DNA from: Fragum whitleyi
Lineage: Eukaryota > Mollusca > Bivalvia > Cardiida > Cardiidae
NCBI GenBank assembly: GCA_948146395.1
Contig: OX411543.1
Location: 26,366,026 to 26,430,025, forward strand
Direction of reading: 5' to 3'
Length of the DNA stretch: 64,000 nucleotides
Shown: piece after piece, positions 44,211-56,076 of the stretch
Numbering within the stretch: the first letter of the stretch is position 1
Layout of the letters: each line of letters opens with the position of its first letter
The notes under the pieces: model-generated
Seen by the model: only the letters and a program-made list of their open reading frames with translations
What the model was told of the DNA's origin: nothing
Database searches by the model: none
Translations under genes and position numbers: made by a program

Positions 44211-45210
44211 TATAATATGACCGATGTAGTGGGAGTAAAATAATCCCATTAAATATTTTTGATATTACACGGGTGTTATTACACCAGTGGAATAAGTAAG
44301 TAAGTAAGTAAGTAAATTTTATTACTATATTGACATGTGTTATGACAAAGTTATGTTTATAATAAATAGATACACATTTTTAAAACTTATTATAAGAAAC
44401 ACCCGGCCCCATGGACCTATATGTCACCTTGATCTTTCTTTGTTGGAACTGCGTGAGTGAAGCTATCTAGAATTATTATCGTTGACGTAGACTGAATTAT
44501 GACTACGAAACCGGTGGCCATAATTCGCTCTTTCTTTTTGGAAAGGACTAATTAGGCCATCTGACCCGCAGACTCGCAACAAAATGCTCAATAAAGTGCA
44601 GCTATCCCTTACCCAAAATGAAACAGAAAGAGGTAAACTGTCCTTCTTGAACAATGAAAGATTCAAATGTATTTTCCGGATTAATGAGCTTTGCTTAGAA
44701 ATATTCAGCATATATAGATTGAATGATGGAATGATGGAATGAATGATGGAATGAATGACGTATGGATGAATGAATGAATGAATTGATGACTACATGAAAC
44801 AAAAAGATACGTATACATGATGCAAATAACAACAAGTCTGTAAATAAGTTAAAAATATACAATGTATGCCAATTGGAATAACTATGCTAATGAGCTCAGA
44901 GCGAAAAGCAGTGCTATTTTGTAACCGCGAAAATGACGTCATAATGTATATATAGTGACGACAGTTTTAAACGGCGTTATCAGTTTCGCGGAAAATTAAA
45001 ATGTTGAATTTCAATAATTTTGGCAATTTTTCGCAAAAAATAGGATCGTATTGTAAATAGAATATAAAATTTGTGCTCATGAAATACAGAATTTATTTAA
45101 CTCGTCATCTAAAACCAGATAAAAACTCTGCGCAGCCTCGTTTTTATCTGTTTATAGATGCCTCGTTTAATAAATTCGGTATTCCATGACCACTCATTCA
45201 ATATCTTCTA
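44211..45210 (+). mobile_element. F9 element copy 1, interrupted by a LINE 3' end
   Basis: GTGGGAGTAAAATAATCCCA then GATATTACACGGGTGTTATT, and after the insertion TATGCTAATGAGCTCAGAGC to TCCATGACCACTCATTCAAT. The uninterrupted copy is 47722-48131. It contains TGACGTCA and a GATAAAAACTCTGCGCAGCC hairpin. Confidence 0.65.
44296..44873 (-). mobile_element. 5'-truncated LINE 3' end with 8-bp target duplication
   Basis: Flanked by TGGAATAA on both sides (44288-44295 and 44874-44881); the homologous site at 47801-47810 has one copy. On the minus strand it ends ATAGTAATAAAATTTACTTA with a (TTAC)n tail, typical of CR1/L2-like retrotransposons. Inside, a GAATGAATGATGG microsatellite and an 82-codon frame; no readable RT motif. 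Confidence 0.65.
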
Positions 45211-46155
45211 TGACTATTAGATCATAAATATCAATGTAATTTTGTGGCTATCTCCCTTCTCATAATATCCAATGTCGTTCGACCACGTAAGGCAGTAAAC
45301 GTTGTTTAGAATAATACGCTTGTGGAAACAATGTGATTTTATTGCAATATGAAGCATTAGAATTGAATACATCGCGATTCCAGAAGGTCTATTCATCCTC
45401 TGTAGATGCTCTGTAGGATGCTCGAGCAAATCTTGCAAAACAAAAGCTCGCATCAAGCCGAGGAGTTTTGGGTGCTGTATGATTATTTTCTCAAGAAATC
45501 GTTTGTAAATTATCTGGCGGTATATAAAGCGAAATTGTGTCACCGTAAATAATGTAAGTTTTGAGATACATGTATTCGAAATTAAAAAAGGCACTCTTTC
45601 TTTTCGAACTGATTGTTATCTACAGTAGTTGTTATTTCTATTGAAATAACCCCGAAGTAACTTTATCTTGATGTCAGTACAGGGAATTACAGGTTTAACA
45701 ATAGTGCCGCCTACGGGTGCGACGCTCGACTGTAGGTGCTTGATAATGCATAAACATCTAAATCACAGTCTGACCAGAGTCTTAACTATGCATTTTGTAG
45801 ATAAGTAAGGTCTCAAATTATCTACAAACCATCAGATTATTTTACATTTACCCGGTATATGGCTGTCTACGCTACTCAATGTTTGTCCCTCTGTCACACG
45901 TCAAGTTGTTGGAATTGTCACGCAAATGTTCGTATTATGTATGCAATCAAATATACAATATAGTTTATTTTGATTACTTCATCTTATATAAAGGATACAA
46001 TGATACTTTCGCATCACTAACGTCACAGTTTAATGCTTTCTGCGTTTTACGACTGTAAAACATCGTAACATTTGTGCACTTAAGTTTTGTGGCAAAACAA
46101 TTCAAAATTTGCATAAAGTATTTGACTATTTGTTGTATTTAGTCGAAATCGTAAA
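45211..46155. other. intergenic, nothing recognised
   Basis: A 125-codon minus-strand open frame (45217-45594) matches no family I know and has no neighbouring exon signal; probably chance. Confidence 0.35.
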
Positions 46156-46602
46156 TACTACAGCTGATCGCATCGTTAATTGACACTCATCACGATCAAA
46201 CCATTCAAAATCACTCATTCAGCGCTCCATGCATCCATTCCAACACCCAGTCCGAATACGCAAAGCGCTGCGAAATTATTCAAAAGCTCCAAAATTGTTG
46301 CAAATGGTCATCATTTCAATTAATCGATCAAATATTTGTATGTTTCTGTTGACTGGTGTTGATTTTATTAAGCGTCTGGTTCGTCCGTAAAGTCATAGAA
46401 TAATAAAAAATCAGTTAGGAAGAATATTTAGGAAGGGAGGTAATACATTATCGAAAATTTCGTCCAAATCGACGAAGTTATCGCTTATATTTTACCTCTA
46501 CGGGAAATCGTTCAAAACCCGCTCCACGAATTCATTTAATTTAATTCGGAAATCATTTCCAATCAGTCATCTTGTAAATTTCGCGATGTTGTTAGCAGTA
46601 CA
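46156..46602 (+). mobile_element. M1 MITE, divergent copy
   Basis: CTACAGCTGATCGCATCGTT at the left and TTCGCGATGTTGTTAGCAGTA at the right, with ATTCAGCGCTCCATGCATCC and GGGAGGTAATACATTATCG inside. No HINE. Confidence 0.6.
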
Positions 46603-47721
46603 CGATTTAATATATATTTTGCTAATTACTAACTTTCGGAAATTGTTGATTAACCTTAGCATATAGCTAATCATGTTTCACAATTAACTACAATATTTAA
46701 ATTTTATGTTATCCAACGGATAATGACTGACATTGAAAGTTGTATACACTTATTAGCATCTAGAATACTCGGTTTTAAGGTTTTTCTACGACTGATTCTT
46801 GGAAATAATATTAGACCAGTCAAAATAAAATAAATGAATAAACAAAGTTACATTTAGTCTATACAATTAATGATTTCCAAGGACAGTATAGGAGAAACCA
46901 AAATCGGGTTGAATTTATTTATCTATTTATTATTATTAGCGTTTTGGGAAGGGGTGGAAATAACCTGACAGTGGATCTTTTCAATTTCGTTTCATGAAAG
47001 GATTCGCTAATGGGGTTTGGCCCGTCCCAACGTTTATTAATTTAATAACAATATACTAATTTTACCCAATCGATATTTGAGGGATGGATGTACGTGTTCA
47101 TGTATGTTTATATATGTGCACGTGCATTTACCCCCCTGTGCATATATACGTGCGTATATACTTGCCAATGAAATAATAAAAAGATGTAGTAATAATAATA
47201 ATATGAGCGATTTCTTTTGAAATGGAGATGACAGTCCACGAGAGGAAAACAACTTAAGAAACTATAATATCTATTTTTCCCTAAGACTTAAATTCTAAAT
47301 TATTCGTCTGAATTGTTGTTCTTCGGATACGATACTTATTAAAAGTAAACAATACACAGAAAATAGCATTACGATAAAAATATATGAACATGTCTCTCTG
47401 TTACTCTTCAAAAATGTATTGTTAAAAAACATATTGTGTTTTGTATTATGGGCCAGAGGCCTAAATTACTTTTGTTGAATAAACTTTGAAACTTTGTCTT
47501 TACTTTTTCCACCTGACTGTTTTTCTGGGCTGGTCAAATTCTAGGTCGGTAAGAATTGAAACGAGGAGCAGACGGGACTTAAAGTGATGCATAAATGGAA
47601 ACCAATACAAAGCGAAAACGATAAACGAAAGTCTCTTATTCAAAATTACTTTTCTCTCTGTGTTGTGACATGATTAACAGAGCGATGCTGTCAATGAAAA
47701 TACCAATCAAATACTCTTTTT
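46603..47721. other. intergenic with a probable LINE 3' terminus
   Basis: GGGCCAGAGGCCTAAATTAC then GAATAAACTTTGAAACTTTG (about 47449-47495) looks like the 3' end of a CR1-like LINE: short tandem CTTTGAAA after AATAAA. Upstream to 47250 may be its body. 46603-47030 is unassigned. Confidence 0.35.
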
Positions 47722-48131
47722 TTATAATATGACCTACGTCGCGGGAGTGAAATAATCCCGTTGAATATTTTTGATATTACATGGGTGTTATTAGACTAGT
47801 GGAATAACTATGCAAATGAGCTCAGAGCGAATAGCAACGCTATTTTGTAACCGCGAAAATGACGTCATAATGAATATATAGTGACGTCAGTCTTTAACGG
47901 CGTTAAATGTTTCGCGGAAAATTGAAATGTTGAATTTCAAGAATTTTGACGATTTTTCCAAAAATTCGGGTCAAATTATAAATAGAATATAAAATTTGTG
48001 CTCATCAAATACCGAATTTATTTAACTCGTCATCTATAAACAGATAAAAATTCGGCACAGCCTCGTTTTTATCTGGTTATAGATGACTCGTTTAATAAAT
48101 TTAGTATTCGATGACCACTCATTCAATATCC
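47722..48131 (+). mobile_element. F9 element copy 2, uninterrupted
   Basis: TTATAATATGACCTACGTCG to ATTCGATGACCACTCATTC. It gives the empty site for the LINE insertion in copy 1. It carries TGACGTCA near 47868 and the GATAAAAATTCGGCACAGCC hairpin. Confidence 0.65.
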
Positions 48132-48151
48132 TTTATATACCAAGTTGAATG

Positions 48152-48546
48152 CGTTCGGGAACATTCGGTGATTCTACGGAATAGACCTTGGGAATAATGA
48201 GGGCGCAGACATTTAAGCGCCTCATACTTGGGTTAATTTAACGTCACAAACGTTACTGAAGATGGCGTTTCGAAAAACAAAATTAGCAAAAGGTTTAAGC
48301 TGGATATTTTGTAGTTTGATAACAAAACTAAGTGTTAAGCTGCGTCTTGTAATCAAATTATAAAACGCCAAAAAGATTTCCACGGACGTCCGGAAAGAGT
48401 TTGAAAAACGTTATTTTCTACAAGCGTAATAGATAACCGAAGTACTACCAGAAGCTGAATTACCTAAAAAATGACTCAAAATTACTACACTTACGTTCGA
48501 GGTAATTACCAGTTTACAGAAAAGTCCGAGAGATATTCTGAATGAG
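48152..48546 (+). mobile_element. F7 MITE copy 3
   Basis: GTTCGGGAACATTCGGTGAT to GTCCGAGAGATATTCTGAA. The central hairpin TTTGATAACAAAACTAAG is decayed. Right-half marks GCTGAATTACCTAAAAAATG and CGTTCGAGGTAATTACC. Confidence 0.6.
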
Positions 48547-49161
48547 TTGAATGAATTCCTCCGCACGTAGACATGTCGTAAATGCACTGCAAGATCACCG
48601 TACGGACATCACATGGCTAGGGTGCGATATTTAGCTCGTAAATCTTTTTTCGTCACACTAAGGTCTCCACGCAGTCACCTTGCGTAGAACGGACTGCTGC
48701 CGACTTCAAAAATATATTTTAAGGAAAAGTATCTTATGAGCCTCTAACTTTGTATATTTCATGTTTATTTTTACTTAGAACTGTTATTTTGTTCTTTGTA
48801 CAGCGACCGTACGAACTCAATACAAGGGATACTATACAGTTGTTTGTTAGTCTTCAATCTTGTTACAGTTACAATAAAATAAATTGAATGATCGCACTGT
48901 GTCCGTGACGGGATCGCGGGATACCGTTGCGATGAAATAGCTATCGGTATGGATTTTGTAACAGGTTTATGAAAGATCGTGCCGGCATCGTACGATTTTG
49001 TATCATTTAGACCGTAGGAAATAAATCGTACGAAGTACAAAAAATGTCATGCGGACAATCATAGGCTGCGATATCGAACGCCGTCGATGTTAATTTCAAC
49101 CAGCTTTAAATGATTTAAATTAAATTTTGGGATTTCGCAAATACCTTGCGATAAGCCTAGT
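48547..49161. other. intergenic, nothing recognised
   Basis: An 89-codon minus-strand frame (48771-49040) shows no known motif and no transmembrane or signal segment. Confidence 0.35.
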
Positions 49162-49590
49162 TACAGTTAGTTACATCGTGGAATTGACAATCGCCTCAAT
49201 TAAAACTATTATAAGTCGCTCACTCAGCGCTCCATTCATTCATTCCAAACACTCACTCAAACCATTCAAAACGCTTAAACCCATTTAAAAATGTAGAATC
49301 AACATTGCCAATCAAAATAAATTTCGATAGAGAAAAATCGCGATTTCACTGACATAATTCAAAGTGTAATAGGTTCTTGAAGAAATAGGGAGCTATCTAA
49401 AGAACTTGTATGCATATTTTATTAACGGGAGGTAATCAATATCGCTACTTTTGTTCATCCTGAACAAAATTTGCGATATTGGAACCTCCCATTAAATTCA
49501 CTCAAAACCTACTCCACACACTCATTCAATTCCATTCTTTAACCATTCCAAAATAAATCACCTTGTCAATTTCTAATGTTGTTGACTGTA
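49162..49590 (+). mobile_element. M1 MITE, short uninterrupted copy
   Basis: TACAGTTAGTTACATCGTGG to AATTTCTAATGTTGTTGACTGTA; colinear with 25507-25915 throughout. Confidence 0.75.
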
Positions 49591-49855
49591 ACATTTGGCT
49601 TACGGCGCCATTAAACTCAACTGTAACTGTAACTTTAACATTGTGCAGTGTCCGTTCGGCGGCAAACGGTGCGGCAATCGCGCGGTTTTACGTGTTCCAT
49701 AGACCTTGTGATTTAGTATAAAATCAGAGTGCTGTAAGCATCGTATTTGTGCAATACTGGGCCATGGAAACGGCTAATATTGAAGTTGAAAGGGCTAAAA
49801 TGTGTTCGCTAGAGTGTACATAAGGGTTTTCAAAGAATTTACCATATTGTCCAAG

Positions 49856-50026
49856 GTTTATGAAATAATTTCTTTTTCGCGTTGATGTGTCCATGAATAA
49901 AGTCTGATGGAGGAGGAGTTTTGTGCAAAAGGTTAAATCCGAGGGCGGAGCCCGAGAAATTTGCTATGCATATAACTCCTCCCCAATTACATCAACGCAA
50001 AAATGAAATCATAACCATTATAACAC
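49856..50026. repeat. inverted-repeat element
   Basis: TTTATGAAATAATTTCTTTT then CGCGTTGATGTG and GGAGGAGTTTTGTGCA pair with TGCATATAACTCCTCCCC and ACATCAACGCAAAAATGAAA. Centre CCGAGGGCGGAGCCCGAG. Confidence 0.55.
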
Positions 50027-50334
50027 GATCACAATTCTGAAATTAGTTTCATTACCCTTTTTCTGGGAGTAAAATAGCTTTAAAGCATTGATCTTGACGT
50101 AAAAGTAATGAAGAAATAATGAAATTGACGTTGGCAGAACTTCAAACGCGTCATCTAGCAAGTGGATTTGATGACGTCAAAAGCATCAACGTTCCCACTA
50201 AAGATGACGATGGGTATAATCAATGGGCGAAGCTATCAGTGTACACAGTAAACACAGGAAATATGAATGTTATTGCGAATTCAGTTCTATGTTATTTCTT
50301 CTTTTTTTCAAACATGTGTTTTACGCTATCGTGT

Positions 50335-50655
50335 TATATATATAATACGTACTTAGTGTATTATATGAAAAAAATATCTAACGAGGTTGGGAGAATTGAA
50401 AATTGTCGAGGCTCTGTCGAGACAGTTATCAATTCTCACAACCGAGTTTGATATTTTTTACATACAATACACTTAGTACGTATTATATTTATCTTATTAC
50501 CTCTTTTTGTCTTGTTTTCGTAGAAGTTTCTAACTGAAATGCAAGTTTCTAAAAATAACTGCATGGTATTATTGTTCTAAAAATAACTATGTGATATCAT
50601 AAAAAATATCATACGTGTTGTTTTCACACAGATATTTGTATAGTTATAAGATAAA
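50335..50655. mobile_element. P2 hairpin element copy 4
   Basis: TAATACGTACTTAGTGTATT, core hairpin (GAGAATTGAAAATTGTCGAG / ACAGTTATCAATTCTCACAA), then the right outer arm ending TATAGTTATAAGATAAAA. Confidence 0.65.
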
Positions 50656-51351
50656 ATTCATAAATACAGTCATTCCGATCAATTTTCAGGTTGGATGGCC
50701 TAAAGATGTAGCCTCTATACTGTCCGCATTGTAATTCGAAGACCTAGCATTTGATACCAGTTGACCCAACATTGTATTTGTTTAGGACTTAATCAAGATA
50801 TAATCATTATTGGCATGTTTCATGTCGATCGGGAAAATATGTAAGCATTTACAGTAAGAACAAGGTTTTCTAGAATTTGACCCCGTGAAAGAGTTTTGAG
50901 CCAAATCGATCCAGTTTCGATTTGACCGATTTTTAAATCGGACTGTGAAGCAGTCCGCATTTATATATACCGTTTTCCAGAAATCCAGCCTGTTTTACCC
51001 ACTGCATTTTTACCTTTATCTTCTGAGCATTGTGTTCAAACCAGATTATGTGTTTTCAAACACCGAAGAAACGGCCTTTTCAGTCACAATCTACAGACTT
51101 TGTTTTTATCTTATTTACTTATCGACATATAGAGAAAAGGCTAATACAAAATTTGATGTAATTTTCGCTTTTGGTAATTACCAGTTAGTATTTTCAGTGT
51201 TTATAACAAGATTTTCGGTGGAGTAAAGGAGTTGAAACGTACAATAGGTTAACTGTATAATAAATTGCAGCACTTACAATATTATTGCTCTGATTTTTTT
51301 CTCGAACGGTCATTTACCAGTTGTAGGGCTGACAACTAATCAAATTCTGTT
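50656..51351. other. intergenic with degenerate repeat units
   Basis: 50670-50890 has GATCAATTTTCAGGTTGGAT...CTGTCCGCATTGTAATTCGA units also seen at 52345-52930. 50945-51226 is an unrecognised 93-codon frame. Confidence 0.3.
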
Positions 51352-51870
51352 ATGATTATCACTCGGTCAAAACCCACGCGTAAATTCAGACCACGTGGTA
51401 GATGCAAATGGACATCGTCTGCTCGAAATGTGTCCAATTGTTTGTCATTGGTCAATGGTCGTCTGCACTCGAACAGGGAGCATGGGAAGTTTACTTTTTG
51501 TTCGCATGGTGGAATGAGTATTGTTGACTATGTGTTAACAAACAGAAATGACTATAGAGAGAGGAATAATATTAACAGACAAGCTTTTAGCTTGGCGCGT
51601 GCTCGTTATAACAACGTAAAAAAATCTGCTAAGAAATAATTTAGACTAGTAGAAGGCTTTCGAATCAGCAAACTTTCAAAATCGGACCCCCGACGTTGGA
51701 TGAGCTGGCGATGTCCTCGAAAAGATGGAGTGTTAAGACAAAAACTCACAAATTGGGCAAATATTTTACCAACTTCTATTGTCCAAATTTGAGCCCTTTT
51801 GATTTGCGAACTATTGCACTATCCCAGTCTCTCAATGATGTCCGATTAACAGTGCTGACAGCACTTTGAT
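51352..51870 (+). pseudogene. LINE retrotransposon ORF2 remnant (endonuclease end to linker)
   Basis: The frame carries NGRLHSNREHGKFTFCSHGG followed by SIVDYVLTN, the C-terminal part of the LINE apurinic endonuclease domain. It then jumps to RQAFSLARARYNNVKKSAKK, a segment that normally lies over 100 residues later, so an internal deletion is likely. After a stop, frames continue with FRISKLSKSDPRRWMSW and FTNFYCPNLSPF, typical of the linker before reverse transcriptase. No RT motif follows. Dead copy. Confidence 0.6.
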
Positions 51871-51977
51871 TTTTTAAGGTTACCATTCGGACCAGTTTTA
51901 ATGCTGATTCCGCTAAAGTACCAACAATGGTTTTCTGAGATTTAACCGGTTACCTAGTTATTGATCTATCTTGAGCC

Positions 51978-52343
51978 AATTGGGAACCCTTGGCGATTCT
52001 ACGAAAAAGACATCGGGAATAATACGGACGCGGCCATGAAAGCGCGTCATTTCGCATGTGGGTTTATATAACTTCACAAATATCAACGATCCCGTTAAGG
52101 ATTACGTTGCATAAAACAAAATCAACGAAATCTTTTAACTGCGTTTCGTTATCAAATAGTGATATGCCCTTAAGATCCCCAAAGACAACCGGAAAGAATA
52201 AACACAATGTGATTTTCTTCAAGCGTACAAAATAACCGAAGTAATTCCAGAAGCCGAATTACCTAAAAATGAACCAAAATTACTACACTTACGTCCGAGG
52301 TACTTTCCAGTTGACGGAAAAGTCCGAGCGATGTTGCGAAAGA
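51978..52343 (+). mobile_element. F7 MITE copy 4
   Basis: TTGGGAACCCTTGGCGATTC to AAAGTCCGAGCGATGTTGCG. It lacks half of the central hairpin (TTTTAACTGCGTTTCGTTAT). Confidence 0.6.
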
Positions 52344-52950
52344 ACTTGACCCACTATCGAGTTTGTTCCCGACTTCATCAAGATAAACACGATGACCTAT
52401 TTTCAGCTTGATTGGGCTAAATGTATCCTACAAAATTAAAAAAAGGTTCTTCTAAGTTTTTACAATTTTGTCTTATGTTTGACCCCTATTTATCCAATTT
52501 CGAAGTTGTCCCAGACTTCAACAAGATAATCTACATGACCAATTTTCAGATTGATTCGGCTTTAAATGTGACATCTAGAAGTCCATAAAGTGTTTCTAAG
52601 ATTTGGCGCAATGCCCCCCATTGAACCAACTTTTAACGTTGAACCGATATTTTATCAATGGGTTTCCTAGCTAATTTTCTGATGGATTGGTCTTAATATG
52701 GAAATTTAGAGTGTCCGCATTTTTTTCTAAGATTCTAAGATTCGACCCTGTGACATAGTTCTTGATCGCAATAGGCATTAATTAAAACTCGTCTAAAATT
52801 TCATTATGACAATGATTCTGACCAATTTCAAGTTGATTGGGTTAAAAGCGATGCATCTAGACTGTCCAAAGGGTTTTTCAAAGATTTGACACTGTGACCT
52901 AGTGTGTGACCCCTTTTGACCCATTCTTTTTACTTGGTTACGACATATCT
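52344..52950 (+). repeat. degenerate tandem units (~190 bp)
   Basis: ATGACCTATTTTCAGCTTGA, ATGACCAATTTTCAGATTGA, AGCTAATTTTCTGATGGATT and CTGACCAATTTCAAGTTGAT recur, with GTGACCTAGT / TTGACCC spacers. Probably an old HINE-type core without ends. Confidence 0.4.
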
Positions 52951-54517
52951 ACCGTAGCTATACCATAGGTACACATCACCAAAACACATGTTTTGTTACT
53001 TGAACCAACGTAAAATCCATATTCGTCATCTTAAATCAAATACTTTTATCATCCTTTTTTTTTGCATTATATATATGCACAGATGTTGTGCTTCCCTCGC
53101 AAAAAGGATACTGAGCGTGGCTCTTAATATGTTTTGTTGGTTGTAAATGGTATTTGCAAGCTTTGTCAAAATAAAGCATGTCTGCAATCACAAATAATTC
53201 TGTCGACAGAGGTAACATTTTTGGCCATGTCATCTTTGATGACTCGCTGTCAGTTTAATTTTTTGAAATATTGTTTCTAATTTAAAAGAATTTCGGAGGA
53301 TAATTAGACTTCAGTTGTCCACGCATTTGGCGCGAGTAATGATGAATTTTCCAGTATGCTGAATCGAGAGGGATTAATCTAAGTTGTAAGAAATTGTTTC
53401 CCAATCGTTTTAAAATGAATAGGAAGAAAGCAAACTTTGAACAGCTGTGTACAAGTTACACTAGCAATTATTGAGAGATAGGCGAAATATTTGCGCATTA
53501 AGTCAAGTTCGTAACTTTTTATCAGCAGCCTCTAAAGTAATCAATGAATTTATCCTTATTTGCGAGAGATACGAGTAAAGATTTATTCTGTAGAAGTGCG
53601 GAGCACTTACACGTATATTTGACTCTCAACTCTCGTCGCCGCAACTAGTTGTACGATGTGAAAAGTCTCGATTCATGTCAGACATCGCAGCACATGTGTT
53701 TGTATGTGTGTGATCGTCTATTTATTATGTAAGAAATCGTCGTTATTAGTGTTACGGCATGCAGAGTTTCTCCTGTCCACTCCCCAGGAATCTTAATTAA
53801 GGATTTTGTTTTAGACTATATCATTTTTGTCACAAGGGCTTGGTGTGTAATATACGTGTTTCGTTTCCATGGTGGCAATTGAGTCATTTTATAATAACCA
53901 AATATAAAAATAATAAAAATGTCGGAAGAAATTGATTTCGAACTCGTCTGAAATTGACAAGTTTGATGATTTTGGAATAAATGATTTCGGAATGAAATTG
54001 AACGAGTGGTATGAGTGAATTTAGAATGAAATTCAAGAATGATAATACGATTTGGCTTTTAGTGTTCAAGAATAATAGAATTAGCATGAGTACAACCTTC
54101 CTTTAACAAAATTGTTACAAGTTCTAATCGAAGTGCTGTAAGCACTGTAGATTTGCGGTGCTGGATTATTGAAACGGTTAACCTTGATTCAGAAATTTTG
54201 TAAATATCCTGCATTTTGCGAGGCTTGCGACTTTTTCAAAGTAGGGTTGTTGACTTCTTTTGACAGTTACAAAAGCTCCGTTAGTCCTTTTCAGACAATT
54301 CTTTACTAAAATCCTCAAATATTGGTTTGTCTTTCTATGCAAATTAGTATTCATTCAATTCTTGTTTTGAAAATGTGCGGAAAAGAAATAAACATGCAGT
54401 GACTGATTAGAAATCGATTCCAGTTTATACACACTCCGAGCGAAGGGCAGAAATTGAAGAAAAAGAACACTGATAAGGAGCCATCCTGACAGAACCGTTC
54501 TAATTGTGTAATTAAAT
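52951..54517. other. intergenic; M1 end fragment only
   Basis: An M1 right-end fragment (GAAATTGACAAGTTTGATGA, 53950-54110). I recognise nothing else. Confidence 0.35.
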
Positions 54518-54942
54518 AGAGGATAATCGTTTGTCATAAATGTAAGATCGATATATATTTCATTGAGTGAACAACAAAAACTATATTTTCACGAGTGGCA
54601 GAGCCACGAGTGAAAATATAGCTTTTGTTTTTCACGAAATGAAATATTAATCGATCTTACTCGAAAAGCAAACGATTATTCTATTTCTTTAATGCAAAAA
54701 TGAGACAAAATGTGAAATTTCTAGGATATATTTTCGTAAAGCGGCGCGTCATTTTGCACGTGATTGCTGTGCAACGTTCATTGTGACGTCACTTATTTCG
54801 CCTCGCATAGATGACGTCAGATAGGGTGAAATGCACAAAAGCAGGATATAAGTTTTTGATAATTTCACTGCTTTTGCGGTGAGATTACCAAGTGATAATC
54901 TGCCGTTATTCCTCGATAAACCACCGAAAAGCATAAAAGAAA
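54518..54942 (+). mobile_element. family D MITE copy 3
   Basis: Colinear with 41675-42095: AGAGGATAATCGTTTGTCAT to AACCACCGAAAAGCATAAAA. Paired TGACGTCA at 54784 and 54812 and a CACGAGTGGCAGAGCCACGA hairpin. Confidence 0.65.
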
Positions 54943-55033
54943 AAATGATATTTGTGTTTAACGAACTTATCAGACACACAGATTGTTTAAGGGTCAATTC
55001 AAAAATTGATACGGAAACCAGCCTTACATAATG

Positions 55034-55150
55034 GCTAACAAAACGGTGCGACCATGTTGCAAATTATACCCCGCTTTGCACACAGGTGCACGTGCAAAAA
55101 GGGGTATAAATGGCAAACTATTTGTACCGTTTTGGTATCCTAAACGCATT
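55034..55150. mobile_element. P1 palindromic MITE copy
   Basis: AACAAAACGGTGCGACCATG with TTATACCCCGCTTTGCACAC at the left; AAAGGGGTATAAATGGCAAA and CCGTTTTGGTATCCTAAACG at the right. The extreme left end is lost. Confidence 0.6.
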
Positions 55151-55943
55151 TCAAAAACTGTTCAAAGAAATGAAAATAATTCACTTCATTTGAAACAACT
55201 GTGCTCTGGATCAAGTATGCCACAAGAGCATGGAATCGGGGCGCCGTTAACCTCGATTGGGTGTACAAATCATTGATTTATGCCATCAAAATGTGAAAAT
55301 CGGTAAAATAGGACCGTGCCAATAAATAGTTTTAAAAGACTTTATTTATAAAAATGCCGCTAGACCTATATCGTAACCACGCCCAAAATGTCAGCTAAGT
55401 CCTCAGTCCTGCATATCTGCTGCCGGTAAGAAAACATCGATAGACTTTCTGCATTTTACGAAAATAAATGAACAGGTTGTAAATGACATCATTTCTGGTC
55501 ATTAAAACGAAGTTTTGGTACCTTCTTTTGAAGAAACGAGCTTTAACGCAGTATTGTAGATTTATTTTATACCTTGGTTCATTTAAACTAACTCTAAAAT
55601 TCGTTTGGCTTTTGATTCCTTTCAAAAGAAAAAAAAAAAACGTCCTAACAATAGGGCAATGGAGAAATTTAAATTTCGAAGGGCATGTTTAAAATTGTCA
55701 CCGTAAGTGAAATACTAGAAATTGATTCAATGCTGAAATAAAGGTTACATATTAAGGTAACATAATAATTATATTTTAGTCCGAGTTTGTGTATTTATAT
55801 TTCAATTTAGTGATGTTTTAGGTATAGCGTTTTTTAAGTCGCTTAGAATATTTAGTATACCTTTCCTCGGTATGCCTCAAAGATAGTTAAAAGCGGCGTT
55901 CAACGAAAATAAAAGAGGTATATATAAAATTAATGATTTTCCC

Positions 55944-56076
55944 AGCCCTGTGTTCAGGAATGCAAAATGATGCGAACTATTTGCAAATTTTAGTCCGCTT
56001 TGCAGGTGCACTTGCATACAAAACGGGGCATAATTTGCAAGCAGTTCGTACCGTTTTTTATCCTGAACACAGGGCT
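55944..56076. mobile_element. P1 palindromic MITE, complete copy
   Basis: AGCCCTGTGTTCAGGAATGC at the left to TTTTATCCTGAACACAGGGCT at the right, 133 bp, the same length as the copy at 39457-39589. Confidence 0.7.

Noticed and set aside
45217..45594. 125-codon minus-strand ORF
   Set aside because: No known motif, no promoter or splice support; length is within chance for this much DNA.
50119..50451. 110-codon ORF beginning MKLTLAELQTRHLASGF
   Set aside because: Its 3' third lies in a P2 element and the rest resembles no family; no splice context that convinces.
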